NCBI RefSeq assembly: GCF_024494565.1 | Contig: NZ_JANHDN010000002.1 | Coordinates: 310,001 to 374,000, forward strand | Source: Halorubrum rutilum | GTDB lineage: Archaea > Halobacteriota > Halobacteria > Halobacteriales > Haloferacaceae | Reading direction: 5' to 3' | Length of the DNA: 64,000 bases | Part shown: piece after piece, positions 1 to 8,544 of the stretch | Layout of the letters: each line of letters starts with the position of its first letter | Numbering within the stretch: the stretch's first letter is position 1 | Notes under the pieces: generated by a model | Databases searched by the model: none | What the model was told of the DNA's origin: nothing | What the model saw: only the letters and a program-made list of their open reading frames with translations | Translations under genes and position numbers: made by a program

Positions 1-1
1 G

Positions 2-103
2 CCGTCGACGCTCGGCGGGCACATCCTCGTCGACTGCGCGTTCGGCGCGGACAGCAAAGAGGCGACCGAGGGGATCCTCGACGACGTCGACCTCGACGGC
101 TGA
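2..103 (+). CDS. C-terminal fragment of an unidentified protein
   Basis: An open frame enters from the left edge and ends at a TGA at 101-103, giving the last 33 residues of a protein. The tail is acidic (ends in a run rich in Asp) and has haloarchaeal codon use. It contains a short hydrophobic stretch followed by Cys-Ala-Phe-Gly, but this is too little to assign a family. It converges with the glycosylase-family gene to its right. Confidence 0.6.
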   Translation, partial: PSTLGGHILVDCAFGADSKEATEGILDDVDLDG

Positions 104-145
104 CGCCGGCCCGCGGTCCGTCCGCCGGGGTCCGACCGCCGGCTC

Positions 146-781
146 TCACCGGCTCTGCCGCCCCTTCGTCTGCCGGTAGTCCCGGCTCAACACGTTCTCG
201 CGCATGTGCTCGCGGAACGTGTCGGCCTCGGCGTCGGTCATCGACGCGGGCTCCTTCATCGGCACCAGCTCGAACCCGCGGCCGCGGATCGTCGTCGCGT
301 GTTCGGCGTCGACGTCGAAGGAGTCCGGCCGGCGCGTCGTGTACTCGACCGCGAGCTCGCGGAGCGGGCGGTCCCCGACGGGGACGATGATCTGCGGGTT
401 GATCATCCGGATCTCCGCGTTGAGGAACGGCTCGCAGGTGTCGACCTCGCGGTCGGTCGGCTCGCGCTCCGGGTGTCGACAGCGCGTCAGGCTCGTGAGA
501 AACAGGTTCTGGACGTCCGGCTCCGTCGCGTCCGGCGGCGACCGCACGAACCCGAGGTCGCCGAATATCGACTGGACCCGTTCGCCGCCGCCCGCTCCGG
601 TGAACGGGACGCCGTTCGCCTCGGCGGCCGCCGTCGGCCCGGTCCCGACGACGAGGAACTCGGCGCCCACGTCGCCGTACCCGTGGACGACGCGCTCCCG
701 CGCGTCGCACAGCTCGGGACAGTTCTCGCACGCCGCGTCCATCCCGAACGGGTTCCGGAACTCCTCTTGGTTCGCGTCCAC
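146..781 (-). CDS. uracil-DNA glycosylase superfamily protein (family 4-like, divergent)
   Basis: A 211-residue protein of the uracil-DNA glycosylase fold, related to the iron-sulphur family 4 enzymes that remove uracil from DNA. Residues 43-62 carry the motif-1 region (VVGTGPT...VPFTG), and Cys18, Cys21, Cys101 and Cys116 have the CxxC plus C-x14-C layout that binds a 4Fe-4S cluster in family 4. The usual motif-1 acidic residue is absent, and the C-terminal His-Pro-(Ser/Ala) motif is replaced by Lys-Glu-Pro-Ala-Ser at 176-180. It may therefore have altered substrate or catalysis. Fold assignment is firm; activity is uncertain. Confidence 0.8.
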   Translation of the reverse strand: MDANQEEFRNPFGMDAACENCPELCDARERVVHGYGDVGAEFLVVGTGPTAAAEANGVPFTGAGGGERVQSIFGDLGFVRSPPDATEPDVQNLFLTSLTRCRHPEREPTDREVDTCEPFLNAEIRMINPQIIVPVGDRPLRELAVEYTTRRPDSFDVDAEHATTIRGRGFELVPMKEPASMTDAEADTFREHMRENVLSRDYRQTKGRQSR

Positions 782-864
782 GGGCGTACTCCGCCCCCCG
801 AGCCCCTAAACGCTCCGCCGGCGAGGTCGCGGGGTCGGCGTCGAGAACGGTCCCGGCGAGCGCG

Positions 865-1092
865 TCAGTTCAGCGCGTAGGTGTCGCCGTCGCAGTCGAC
901 CATCCCCTCCCGCTTGAGGGTCTTCAGGATGCTGTACAGCGAGATTTTCTTCATGCCGAGCGACTCGCCCATCTCCGAGACGGTGGCGTCGCCGTTCGTG
1001 GTCAGGTACAGGTACACGAGCTTCGCGCGGGGCGACTGCAGCTCCGGCGGCAGGGCCGGCGCCGCGGTGCGTGCGGTCTTCGTCTCTATCAT
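865..1092 (-). CDS. small winged-helix DNA-binding protein (MarR/TrmB-like)
   Basis: A 75-residue protein, essentially one winged helix-turn-helix: a leading helix, then a helix-turn-helix (TVSEMGESLGM) and a recognition helix followed by a short wing (GMVDCDGDTYAL). It is probably a transcription regulator. The ATG at 1092 is chosen because a TATA-like TTTATTA lies about 25-30 nt upstream, leaving a leaderless message; a longer frame to 1137 would run through that promoter. It lies between the glycosylase-family gene and sdhA on the same strand; no ligand domain is visible. Confidence 0.7.
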   Translation of the reverse strand: MIETKTARTAAPALPPELQSPRAKLVYLYLTTNGDATVSEMGESLGMKKISLYSILKTLKREGMVDCDGDTYALN

Positions 1093-1327
1093 CTTGTTCG
1101 AAGCGTTGAGTTCGACGATAATAAACCCCCTATACAACGATCGTCGAAAAGGCGCGAAGCGGTCGAGAGCGGGAGCGACTCGCGCGAAACGCGGCGAACC
1201 GGCGACCGCGAGTTCGGCGTCGGGGCGGAACCGGCTCCCGATCGCTCCGGTCGTTTCGACCGACGACGCATACGGGACCGCGCCGAGGCGGTTCCCGTCG
1301 GACCGGGCCCGCGTCGCGGTCGGCGGC

Positions 1328-3157
1328 TCAGTACGAGCGGCTCTTCGGCTCGTACGTCTTGTTCTCGCCTTCGAGGATGGCCGGCTTGTACCAGAGCTCG
1401 GGCTCCCCGTCGTTCCACGAGACGAGCGTGTGCTTCAGCCAGTTCTCGTCTTTCCGCTCTTGGTGTTCCTTCCGCCAGTGGGCGCCGCGGAACTCCTCGC
1501 GGGCGAGCGCGCCCATCGTGAGCGCCTCGGCGATGTCGAGGATGTTCCGCGTCTCCATCGTGTGGATCAGGTCGGTGTTGAACGTCCGGGACGGGTCGGA
1601 GACGGCGACGTCCTCGTACGCCTCGCGCGCCTCGCGGAGGTCGTCGAGCGTCTCTTCGAGCCGGCCCTCCTCGCGGAACACGTTGACGTTGGCGGTCATC
1701 GTCTCCTGGACCTGCGAGCGGATCTCGGCGTGGTTGCGGCCCCGCCGCGAGAGCAGCGCGTCGACGCGGTCCTTGGCCCGGTCGACCGCGGCGCCGAGCA
1801 CGCTGTCGGCGTCCGTCGCCACCGCGCCGCCGTCGGCCGCGGCGGGCCCCTGGCCGCCCGTCTCGCCGACCTCGACCCCGAACTCGTAGTCGGCGGGCTC
1901 CCACTCGCCCTCCTTCCCGGTCGGGATCTCGGCCTCGCCCATGTCCTCGCCGGCGGCGTGCCGACCGGCGCGCTTGCCGAAGACGATGAGCTCGGGGAGC
2001 GCGTTGCCGCCGAGGCGGTTCGCGCCGTGGACGGAGGCGCAGGCGCACTCGCCGGCGGCGTACAGCCCGTCGATGACGGTCTCGCCGTGCTCGTTCGTCT
2101 CGATGCCGCCCATCGCGTAGTGCTGCCCGGGCTTGACCGGCATCGGCTCCGTCAGCCCGTCGGCGCCCTCGAAGTCCTCCGCGAGGTGGAGGATGTTCTC
2201 CAGCCGGTCGAGGATGCGCTCCTCGCCGAGGTGGCGCATGTCGAGGTGGACGTACTCGTCCTCAATGCCGCGCCCCTCGTTGACCTCGGTGAGCTCGGCG
2301 CGGGAGACCACGTCGCGGGAGGCGAGCTCGCCGTCGTTGTTCGCGTAGCCGTGCTCGAACATGAACCGCTCGCCCTCGCTGTTGTAGAGGATGCCGCCCT
2401 CGCCGCGGACGCCCTCGGAGATGAGGACGCCTGTCGACGGCAGCGTCGTCGGGTGGAACTGGATGAACTCCATGTCCTCCATCGGGACGCCCGCGCGGTA
2501 CGCCATCGCGACGCCGTCGCCGGTGTTCGCGACCGCGTTGGTGGTGTGGTCGAACACCTGGCCCATCCCGCCGGTCGCGAGGATGACGCCGTCGTCGGCG
2601 CGGAAGCCGCTGACCTCGCCGCTCTGGATGTCGTAGGCGACGACGCCGTGGCAGGTGCGGTCGGCCGGGTCCGGTTCGTCGGTGACGGCCAGGTCCATCA
2701 CGTGCCACTCGTCGTACACGGTGACGCCGCGTTTGACCACCTGCTCGTACATCGTGTGGAGCATCTGGTGGCCGGTCTCGGCGCCGGCGTACGTCGTCCG
2801 GGGGAACGAGAGCCCGCCGAACGGGCGCTGGGAGACCCGGCCGTCCTCCTCGCGGGAGAACGGCATCCCCCAGTGTTCGAGCTGGATGACCTCCTCGGGG
2901 CTCTCCTGACAGAGGGCCTCGACCGCCGGCGCGTCGCCGAGGTAGTCCGACCCCTTCATGGTGTCGTACGCGTGGTCCTGCCAGGAGTCGGCGTCGCGCA
3001 GCGCCGCGTTGATCCCGCCCTCGGCCGCGCCCGTGTGCGAGCGGACCGGGTGGAGCTTCGAGACGATGGCCACGTCGGCCCCGGCTTCCTGTGCCGCGAT
3101 CGCCGCCCGGAGCCCCGCCCCCCCGGCGCCGACAACGATGACGTCGTGTTCGTGCAT
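1328..3157 (-). CDS. sdhA: succinate dehydrogenase flavoprotein subunit
   Basis: The 609-residue catalytic subunit of complex II oxidises succinate to fumarate and passes electrons to SdhB on the cytoplasmic face. The N-terminus has the dinucleotide fold GAGGAG (10-15), and His41 in SHTGAAEGG is the expected site of covalent FAD attachment. Length is normal for the family. The start chosen is the ATG just before the FAD fold; the open frame extends further upstream into sdhB but without similarity. It is the last gene of sdhCDBA, 53 nt after sdhB. Confidence 0.97.
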   Translation of the reverse strand: MHEHDVIVVGAGGAGLRAAIAAQEAGADVAIVSKLHPVRSHTGAAEGGINAALRDADSWQDHAYDTMKGSDYLGDAPAVEALCQESPEEVIQLEHWGMPFSREEDGRVSQRPFGGLSFPRTTYAGAETGHQMLHTMYEQVVKRGVTVYDEWHVMDLAVTDEPDPADRTCHGVVAYDIQSGEVSGFRADDGVILATGGMGQVFDHTTNAVANTGDGVAMAYRAGVPMEDMEFIQFHPTTLPSTGVLISEGVRGEGGILYNSEGERFMFEHGYANNDGELASRDVVSRAELTEVNEGRGIEDEYVHLDMRHLGEERILDRLENILHLAEDFEGADGLTEPMPVKPGQHYAMGGIETNEHGETVIDGLYAAGECACASVHGANRLGGNALPELIVFGKRAGRHAAGEDMGEAEIPTGKEGEWEPADYEFGVEVGETGGQGPAAADGGAVATDADSVLGAAVDRAKDRVDALLSRRGRNHAEIRSQVQETMTANVNVFREEGRLEETLDDLREAREAYEDVAVSDPSRTFNTDLIHTMETRNILDIAEALTMGALAREEFRGAHWRKEHQERKDENWLKHTLVSWNDGEPELWYKPAILEGENKTYEPKSRSY

Positions 3158-3210
3158 TGTTGGTATGGTAATCGGTTGGATCTGGAGTGACTTAGGGGTG
3201 TCTCCCGTCG

Positions 3211-4101
3211 CTACCAGAACTTCAGGTTGTTCTTGACGGCCTCGCGCTTCAGCTCCTGGATGTGCTCTGTGAGCGGGATGTCCTTCGGGCACACCTCGGT
3301 ACAGGAGAACTGGGTCTGACACCGCCAGACGCCGTGCTCCTGTTCGATGATCTCCAGCCGCTTCTGCTTGATGTCCTCGCCCTCGCGCTCGTCCATGGCG
3401 AACCGGTACGCCTTGTTGATCGCGGCGGGACCGAGGTACTCGTTGTCGCCGGCGGCGATGTTACACGAGGACATGCAGGCGCCGCACCAGATGCACCGCG
3501 TCGACATCTTCACCTTCTCGCGGTTCTCCCGCGTCTGGCGCTGCTCCTCCAGCTCGCCGTCGGGGTATTCGTTCGTCTGGAAGTAGGGCTCGACCGCCTC
3601 CATCTGGTCGTAGAAGTGCTCCATGTCGACGACGAGGTCCTTCTCGACCTCGGCGTGCGGGAGCGGCTCGACGCGGATCGGCTCCTCTAAGTCGACGATC
3701 TGGGTCTTACACGCCAGCTTCTGGCCGCCGTTGACGAACATGGCGTCCGAGCCGCACACCGCCTGCCGGCAGGAGTGGCGGAACGTGAGCGAGGAGTCGT
3801 AGTTGTCCCGCGAGTACATCAGCGCGTCGAGGACGGTCATCCCCTTGGTGAACGGGACGTGGAACGTGTCGAACCGGGGCTCCTGTTTCCCCTCGATCTC
3901 GGGGTCGTACCGGAACACCTTCAGCTCGATCGTGTCCTCGTCGGCCGCGGCCTTCTCGGCCTCTTCGGCCTGCCGGCGGGCGCGCTCCTCCGCGGCCCGG
4001 CGGCGCTTCTCGGTCCGCCGCTCGTCGCCCTTCGAGGCGACGTCGGCCTCGGTCTCGGTCTCGCTCGATTCCTCGGTCTGCTTGGGTATCTGTGTGCTCA
4101 T
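3211..4101 (-). CDS. sdhB: succinate dehydrogenase iron-sulphur subunit
   Basis: The 296-residue electron-transfer subunit of complex II. The ferredoxin domain has Cys111, Cys116, Asp119 and Cys131 for the 2Fe-2S centre; Asp in the third position is also found in E. coli SdhB. The C-terminal domain has CxxCxxC at 203-209 with Cys213, and Cys261, Cys267 and Cys271, for the 4Fe-4S and 3Fe-4S centres. Residues 1-55 are a charged, helical Glu/Lys/Arg-rich extension absent from bacterial SdhB. The gene lies 7 nt after sdhD. Confidence 0.97.
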   Translation of the reverse strand: MSTQIPKQTEESSETETEADVASKGDERRTEKRRRAAEERARRQAEEAEKAAADEDTIELKVFRYDPEIEGKQEPRFDTFHVPFTKGMTVLDALMYSRDNYDSSLTFRHSCRQAVCGSDAMFVNGGQKLACKTQIVDLEEPIRVEPLPHAEVEKDLVVDMEHFYDQMEAVEPYFQTNEYPDGELEEQRQTRENREKVKMSTRCIWCGACMSSCNIAAGDNEYLGPAAINKAYRFAMDEREGEDIKQKRLEIIEQEHGVWRCQTQFSCTEVCPKDIPLTEHIQELKREAVKNNLKFW

Positions 4102-4108
4102 GGTCGGT

Positions 4109-4480
4109 TCAGTAGAGTCCGATTCCGGCCCACGCGTTCGCGGTGCGCACGCCCTGCACGATCAGGACGACGCTCGCGGCGACGAGGGTCCACTTGATGA
4201 CGGTGCGTTTCGTGCCGGTGAGCCCCTGATTGACGAGGGCGTTGTAGACGCCGTTGACCCCGTGGAACGTCGCGGTCACGAGGAAGAGGATCATCAGCGA
4301 GTAGTAGCTCAGGTTCTCCATCCGCGCCGAGCTGGCGAGGAACGAGACCTCGTCCGCGTGGTGGACGAAGTGGAGCAGGAAGAAGTGGAACGCTAACACG
4401 ACGAGCAGGAACGCCGCCGTGACCCGCTGGAGCAGCCACATCCGCCCGCCCGACTGGAACGAGGAGTAGCGCTCGGCCAT
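4109..4480 (-). CDS. sdhD: succinate dehydrogenase membrane anchor subunit
   Basis: A 123-residue membrane protein with three predicted helices, about 15-38, 58-80 and 92-113. Histidines in the first helix region (FHFFLLHFVHH) and in FHGVNG are candidate haem b or quinone-site residues. It anchors the SdhAB dimer together with SdhC. It begins one base after the sdhC stop and is followed by sdhB, so the four genes form one operon. The subunit letter is by position and family resemblance. Confidence 0.9.
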   Translation of the reverse strand: MAERYSSFQSGGRMWLLQRVTAAFLLVVLAFHFFLLHFVHHADEVSFLASSARMENLSYYSLMILFLVTATFHGVNGVYNALVNQGLTGTKRTVIKWTLVAASVVLIVQGVRTANAWAGIGLY

Positions 4481-4481
4481 C

Positions 4482-4907
4482 TCAGAACGCCCCCGCGATG
4501 AACGTCGGCACCGACGCGACGGTGATCGCTCCGGTCAGGATCAGCGACGCGTAGAAGCTCTTGTTCTGCGACTCCAGACCGACGCCGAGGTCGACGAGGA
4601 GGAGCCGGGTCCCGTTGAGCATGTGGAAGACGGCCACCGCCAGCAGCCCGACTTCGAGGAGCCGCACTAAGAGCAGGCTCTCGAGGCTGACGATCGTCTG
4701 GGTGTACACGTCCTCTCCCGCCATGATCGCGGCCTCGCTCGCGCCCGCCGCCGGGATACCGGTGCTCAACACGGCGATGTGGGTGAACAGGTAGCCGATG
4801 AGCACCCACCCCGTGAACTTATGGAAGATCCAGGCCCACATCCCCGCCTCGAACTCCCGCCACCGGCTGAAGTCCTCGATGAGGCCTCGATTGTACGACT
4901 GACTCAT
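4482..4907 (-). CDS. sdhC: succinate dehydrogenase cytochrome b556 subunit
   Basis: A 141-residue membrane protein with three predicted helices (about 25-48, 80-104 and 116-138). Conserved features are His29 and His43 in the first helix and an F-H-M-L-N-G-x-R segment in the second, typical of SdhC, where histidine ligates haem b. It is the first gene of sdhCDBA, so transcription of the whole operon starts just upstream. Confidence 0.93.
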   Translation of the reverse strand: MSQSYNRGLIEDFSRWREFEAGMWAWIFHKFTGWVLIGYLFTHIAVLSTGIPAAGASEAAIMAGEDVYTQTIVSLESLLLVRLLEVGLLAVAVFHMLNGTRLLLVDLGVGLESQNKSFYASLILTGAITVASVPTFIAGAF

Positions 4908-4929
4908 GTCTAACGGTTCCGTACTGGGG

Positions 4930-4940
4930 TCGTATAGTAG
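4930..4940 (-). promoter_or_regulatory. TATA-like box of the sdhCDBA operon
   Basis: Read on the minus strand, CTACTATACG lies about 25 nt before the sdhC ATG at 4907. This is the distance at which a haloarchaeal TATA box would start transcription close to the ATG, so the operon message is probably leaderless. Confidence 0.5.
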
Positions 4941-5026
4941 TTACTAACACGGCGGGGACGGCCCGAAACGATCCCGGCTCGCCGGGGTGTGACTCCGCCT
5001 GTCACGCCGCTCCCGCTCGCGGAAGC

Positions 5027-5036
5027 CTTTTATGTA
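5027..5036 (+). promoter_or_regulatory. TATA-like box of the cold-shock gene
   Basis: TTTTATG ends about 26 nt before the cspA-type ATG at 5060, in a GC-rich surround. Spacing suits a short or absent leader. Confidence 0.5.
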
Positions 5037-5059
5037 CTCCTCCCGCTCGTACGGACGCA

Positions 5060-5254
5060 ATGGCGAAAGGGAAGGTTGACTTCTTCAACGACACCGGCGG
5101 CTACGGATTCATCGAGACTGACGACGCGGACGAGGACGTGTTCTTCCACATGGAGGACGTCGGCGGCCCGGACCTGGAGGAGGGTCAGGAAGTCGAGTTC
5201 GACATCGAGGAGGCGGACAAGGGTCCGCGCGCCACGAACGTCACCCGTCTGTAA
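5060..5254 (+). CDS. cspA: cold-shock domain protein
   Basis: A 64-residue single cold-shock domain, an OB-fold that binds single-stranded RNA or DNA. RNP1-like GYGFIE (14-19) and RNP2-like VFFHM (27-31) are both present, and the whole protein matches the family length. The surface is very acidic, as in other halophilic members. It is monocistronic, with its own TATA box and a divergent sdh operon on the left. Confidence 0.95.
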   Translation: MAKGKVDFFNDTGGYGFIETDDADEDVFFHMEDVGGPDLEEGQEVEFDIEEADKGPRATNVTRL

Positions 5255-5355
5255 CCGCTGACGACGACGTTTCAAGGTTGTATCGGCTTTTCGACCGCTC
5301 TAGACCCCGAGCGGCGGCTACGCGCAACGCCGACCGACAGGGATTTACCGATCGC

Positions 5356-5373
5356 TGACTGACTGGTCAGTCA
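5356..5373. promoter_or_regulatory. perfect 8-2-8 operator abutting the TetR start codon
   Basis: The sequence TGACTGAC-TG-GTCAGTCA is a perfect inverted repeat whose last base touches the ATG at 5374. A weak TATA-like ATTTACC lies at 5343-5349, so the palindrome covers the probable transcription start. Position and symmetry fit a site for the TetR dimer encoded immediately downstream, giving autoregulation and control of the MFS gene. Confidence 0.75.
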
Positions 5374-6066
5374 ATGAGCGACCAGCCGGGCCCGGCCGAC
5401 GAGATCATGGACGGGGTCTACCGCGCGCTCCGCGCCCACGGCTACGCCGACGTCACGATGCAGGACATCGCCGACGAGTGCTCGAAGAGCAAGTCGCTGC
5501 TCCACTACCACTACGACACGAAGGAGGACCTCCTCGTCGCGTTCCTCGACTACGTCATCACCGACTCGGAGGCGCGGATCCGGGCCCGCGCCGACGATCC
5601 CCCGGCGGAGCGGCTCGCGGGGTTCGTCGGCTGGTTCGTCTTCGAGGCCGACGCCGCCGACCGCGAGGCGTTCCACATCGCCCTGCTCGAGCTCCGGACG
5701 CAGGGCCCGTTCAACGAGCGCATCCGCGAGCAGCTGGTCAGGAGCGACCGGCTGCTGCGCGGCACCGTCGCCGACATCCTCGAATCGGGGATCGAGGAGG
5801 GGGTCTTCCGCGAGGTCGACGTCGAGGAGACGGCCGCCCTCGTCGTCGCCACCCTCGACGGCGCGCGGACCAGACAGATCACCCTCACCGGCGGCGACGG
5901 CGACGACGCGGTCGACGCCGCCGACCTCCCCGAGCCGACGTACACCCGGCGGGTCGCCGAGGCGACGCTCCAGCGGGTCGTCGAGCCGCTGCTCGCCGAG
6001 GGCGTGGCGCTCCCCTCGCCGGAGGACGGGATCGCCTCGATGCTCCGCGAGGACGAGACCGAATGA
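5374..6066 (+). CDS. TetR/AcrR-family transcriptional repressor
   Basis: A 230-residue regulator. Residues 8-55 form the TetR DNA-binding domain (VTMQDIADECSKSKSLLHYHY is the helix-turn-helix; TKEDLL follows). The rest is a helical ligand-binding and dimerisation domain with no recognisable ligand motif. It is followed 54 nt downstream by an MFS exporter on the same strand, so it probably represses that transporter and itself through the palindrome at 5356-5373. Confidence 0.93.
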   Translation: MSDQPGPADEIMDGVYRALRAHGYADVTMQDIADECSKSKSLLHYHYDTKEDLLVAFLDYVITDSEARIRARADDPPAERLAGFVGWFVFEADAADREAFHIALLELRTQGPFNERIREQLVRSDRLLRGTVADILESGIEEGVFREVDVEETAALVVATLDGARTRQITLTGGDGDDAVDAADLPEPTYTRRVAEATLQRVVEPLLAEGVALPSPEDGIASMLREDETE

Positions 6067-6120
6067 CCGCGGGCCCGACGCGACGCGGGCTGGACTCGGC
6101 CCCTCGGCGAGGCCCCTGAG

Positions 6121-7500
6121 ATGGGGCGGCTCGGCTTCGACCGGCCGCCGACCGTGCTGCTCGCGGTCATCGCCAGCACCTTCTTCGTCGGGTTCGGCGG
6201 GGGCGTCGTCTTCCCGATCCTGCCGAACCTCGGCGCGGTCCTCGGCATCTCGGCGTTCACGGTCGGGCTCATCCTCTCGGCGAACCGCTGGGTCCGGCTC
6301 GTCGCGAACGCGCCGGCCGGCGCCCTCGTCGACAGGTACGGGACGCGCAGGCCGTTCGTCTACGGGCTCCTCGTCGAGGGGGTCGCGACGCTCGGCTACG
6401 TGGTCGCGCTCGCGGTGCCGCCGGCCGAGTCGCTCCGCCCCCTCGCGGCGTCGCTGCCGCGGATCGCGGCCGGCCCCGTCACCGTCGGACCCGAGTGGTG
6501 GTTCGCGGCGGTCTCGGTCGCCGTCGCGCCCGAGACGTGGTTCCTCCTCGCGCGGATCCTCTGGGGAGTCGGCTCCGCCGCGGTGTTCGCGACGGCCTAC
6601 ACCATCGCGGCCGACCTCTCCGACAGCGGCTCGCGCGGGACGAACATGGGGGTCGTCCGCGGCGGCATCACGATGGGGTTCCCTGCCGGGCTCGTGCTCG
6701 GCGGGGTCGTCTCGTCGCTGGCCGGCAACGCCGCCGCCTTCGCCGTCGCCGCCGCGTTCGCGCTCACCGCCAGCGTCGTGGCCCACCGGTTCGTCCCGGA
6801 GACGCACGTCACGGGCGACCGCTCGGGGGACTCGATCAGGCCGTGGGACGTCGACACCGCGGTCCCCGCGCTGACGGTCGGGCTGGTCAACTTCGGGCTG
6901 CTGTTCGCGTACATCGGCGCGCTGTTCTCCACCCTCGTCTTATTCCTCGGCGAGAACGACATCTCTCTCCTCGGACTCGCCCCGCAGGGGACCTCCGGGC
7001 TGTTCATGGCCGGTACGGTCGTTTCGGCCGCGTGCTTCATGCTCGTCGGCGGTCGGATATCGGACTCTCGGGACTCGCGCACGCCGGTCCTCCTGACCTT
7101 CCTCGTCGTCTCGTTCGTCGGGTTCCTCCTGCTCGCTCGGTCGGGGTCCGTCCTCGACCTCGCGCTCGCCTGCGTCTGTATCGGCGCCGGACAGGGCGGC
7201 ACGAGCGGCCCGATGATGGCGCTGCTCGCCGACCTCACCCCCGACGAGCGGATGGGGCGGGCCTCCGGGACGAACAACGTGTTCGGCGACGTCGGGGGCG
7301 CGCTCGGCCCGATGGTGTCGCTGCCGCTGATCGACGCGGTCGGCTTCGCGCCGGTGTACGCCGCCTGCGCGGTCTTCCCCCTCGCCGCGGGCGTCGCGCT
7401 GCTCGTCGGCGTCCGCCGCGAGACCGGGACGTTCCTCCCGGGGCGCACCGACGGCGACCCGGGGACCGCCGCGGGCGACGCGGCCGGCGCGGAGTCGTAG
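6121..7500 (+). CDS. MFS transporter, probable drug or metabolite exporter
   Basis: A 459-residue polytopic protein with about 12 predicted membrane segments. The loop after the second segment has a degenerate MFS motif A (GALVDRYGTRRP). An insert at about residues 98-135 lengthens the loop between segments 3 and 4. Proximity to the TetR gene suggests inducible efflux; the substrate cannot be read from sequence. The start is the ATG giving a short N-terminus before segment 1. Confidence 0.88.
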   Translation: MGRLGFDRPPTVLLAVIASTFFVGFGGGVVFPILPNLGAVLGISAFTVGLILSANRWVRLVANAPAGALVDRYGTRRPFVYGLLVEGVATLGYVVALAVPPAESLRPLAASLPRIAAGPVTVGPEWWFAAVSVAVAPETWFLLARILWGVGSAAVFATAYTIAADLSDSGSRGTNMGVVRGGITMGFPAGLVLGGVVSSLAGNAAAFAVAAAFALTASVVAHRFVPETHVTGDRSGDSIRPWDVDTAVPALTVGLVNFGLLFAYIGALFSTLVLFLGENDISLLGLAPQGTSGLFMAGTVVSAACFMLVGGRISDSRDSRTPVLLTFLVVSFVGFLLLARSGSVLDLALACVCIGAGQGGTSGPMMALLADLTPDERMGRASGTNNVFGDVGGALGPMVSLPLIDAVGFAPVYAACAVFPLAAGVALLVGVRRETGTFLPGRTDGDPGTAAGDAAGAES

Positions 7501-7599
7501 GTCGGGACGCGCCCGCTCGTCGTCACGCCGTATGCGAACCGCTAGCGCCCCCTACCCGAAAGAACAACCGTTAAAAGTCGGCGTCGGGTTCGTACGGAC

Positions 7600-8076
7600 A
7601 TGGCTGGAACTATCGAAGCGCTCGTCCCCGGCGGGCAGGCCACCCCCGGCCCGCCGCTCGGTCCCGAGCTCGGACCGACGCCGGTGGACGTCCAGGACGT
7701 CGTGTCGCAGATCAACGAGGAGACCGCCGCGTTCGACGGGATGGAGGTCCCCGTCACGATCGAGTACGACGACGACGGCTCGTTCACGATCGAGGTCGGC
7801 GTCCCGCCGACGGCCGAACTGATCAAGGACGAGGCCGGGTTCGAGACGGGCTCCGGCGAGCCCCAGACCGACTTCGTCGCCGACATGTCGATCGAACAGG
7901 TGAAGAAGGTCGCCGAGCAGAAGTCGACCGACCTGCTCTCGTACGACGTGAAGAACGCCGCCAAGGAGGTCGGCGGCACCTGCGCCTCCCTCGGCGTCAC
8001 CATCGAGGGCGAGGACGCCCGGACGTTCGACGACCGCGTCGACGCCGGCGACTACGACGACGTCCTCGAAGCGTAA
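7600..8076 (+). CDS. rpl11: 50S ribosomal protein uL11
   Basis: A 158-residue uL11. The N-terminal domain has the conserved Pro-rich PGPPLGPELGP segment (16-26), and the C-terminal rRNA-binding domain has KNAAKEVGGTCASLGVTIEG (123-142). It binds the GTPase-associated centre of 23S rRNA. A TATA-like GTTAAAA lies 25-30 nt upstream. uL1, uL10 and P1, often next to it, are not adjacent here. Confidence 0.97.
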   Translation: MAGTIEALVPGGQATPGPPLGPELGPTPVDVQDVVSQINEETAAFDGMEVPVTIEYDDDGSFTIEVGVPPTAELIKDEAGFETGSGEPQTDFVADMSIEQVKKVAEQKSTDLLSYDVKNAAKEVGGTCASLGVTIEGEDARTFDDRVDAGDYDDVLEA

Positions 8077-8197
8077 CGCGGTCTTTCGCCCGTTCCGGCG
8101 GCGTTTTCGCGCGTTCCGACCCGAGAGCGACGGCCCCGTGACGCCCGCCGTCGCTCCGACCCCGCCGCTTTTGTCCGCGACGCGCCGACTGACCCTC

Positions 8198-8485
8198 ATG
8201 GCCGATCTCCACCCGATCGCGAAGCGGATCCACAACGTCCAGCCGCGACCGGTCCGGCTCGCGCTCGACGACGGCGAGACCGGCGTCTTCGAGTTCTCGT
8301 CCACCGAGTTCTTCCAGCGCGAGTTCCGCGGCGAGGGCGTCCGCACCGACGCCGACCGGGACGCCGAGTTCCGGCTGATCACCTCCGAGGACCGCGAGTC
8401 GGTGCTGCTGGGTCGGTCGGGACCGGACGAGGAGGGGTGGACCGTCGTCGGCGAGGTCGTCGAGGCCGAGCGCGCCGAGGAGTAG
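8198..8485 (+). CDS. small conserved-looking protein of unknown function
   Basis: A 95-residue acidic protein with alternating predicted strands and no recognised motif. The ATG at 8198 is preferred over an upstream frame start because GCTTTTGTC, a TATA-like element, lies about 28 nt before it. It faces the UspA gene convergently. I do not recognise its family. Confidence 0.6.
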   Translation: MADLHPIAKRIHNVQPRPVRLALDDGETGVFEFSSTEFFQREFRGEGVRTDADRDAEFRLITSEDRESVLLGRSGPDEEGWTVVGEVVEAERAEE

Positions 8486-8544
8486 GTACGGCGGGGTCGG
8501 GCCGTCCGCGCCCCGCGCGCCGACGGCCGCGTCCGCGTCTCCGC

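Noticed and set aside
881..3190. Long plus-strand frame opposite sdhA
   Set aside because: The minus strand encodes a clear SdhA; high GC removes stops from the opposite strand.
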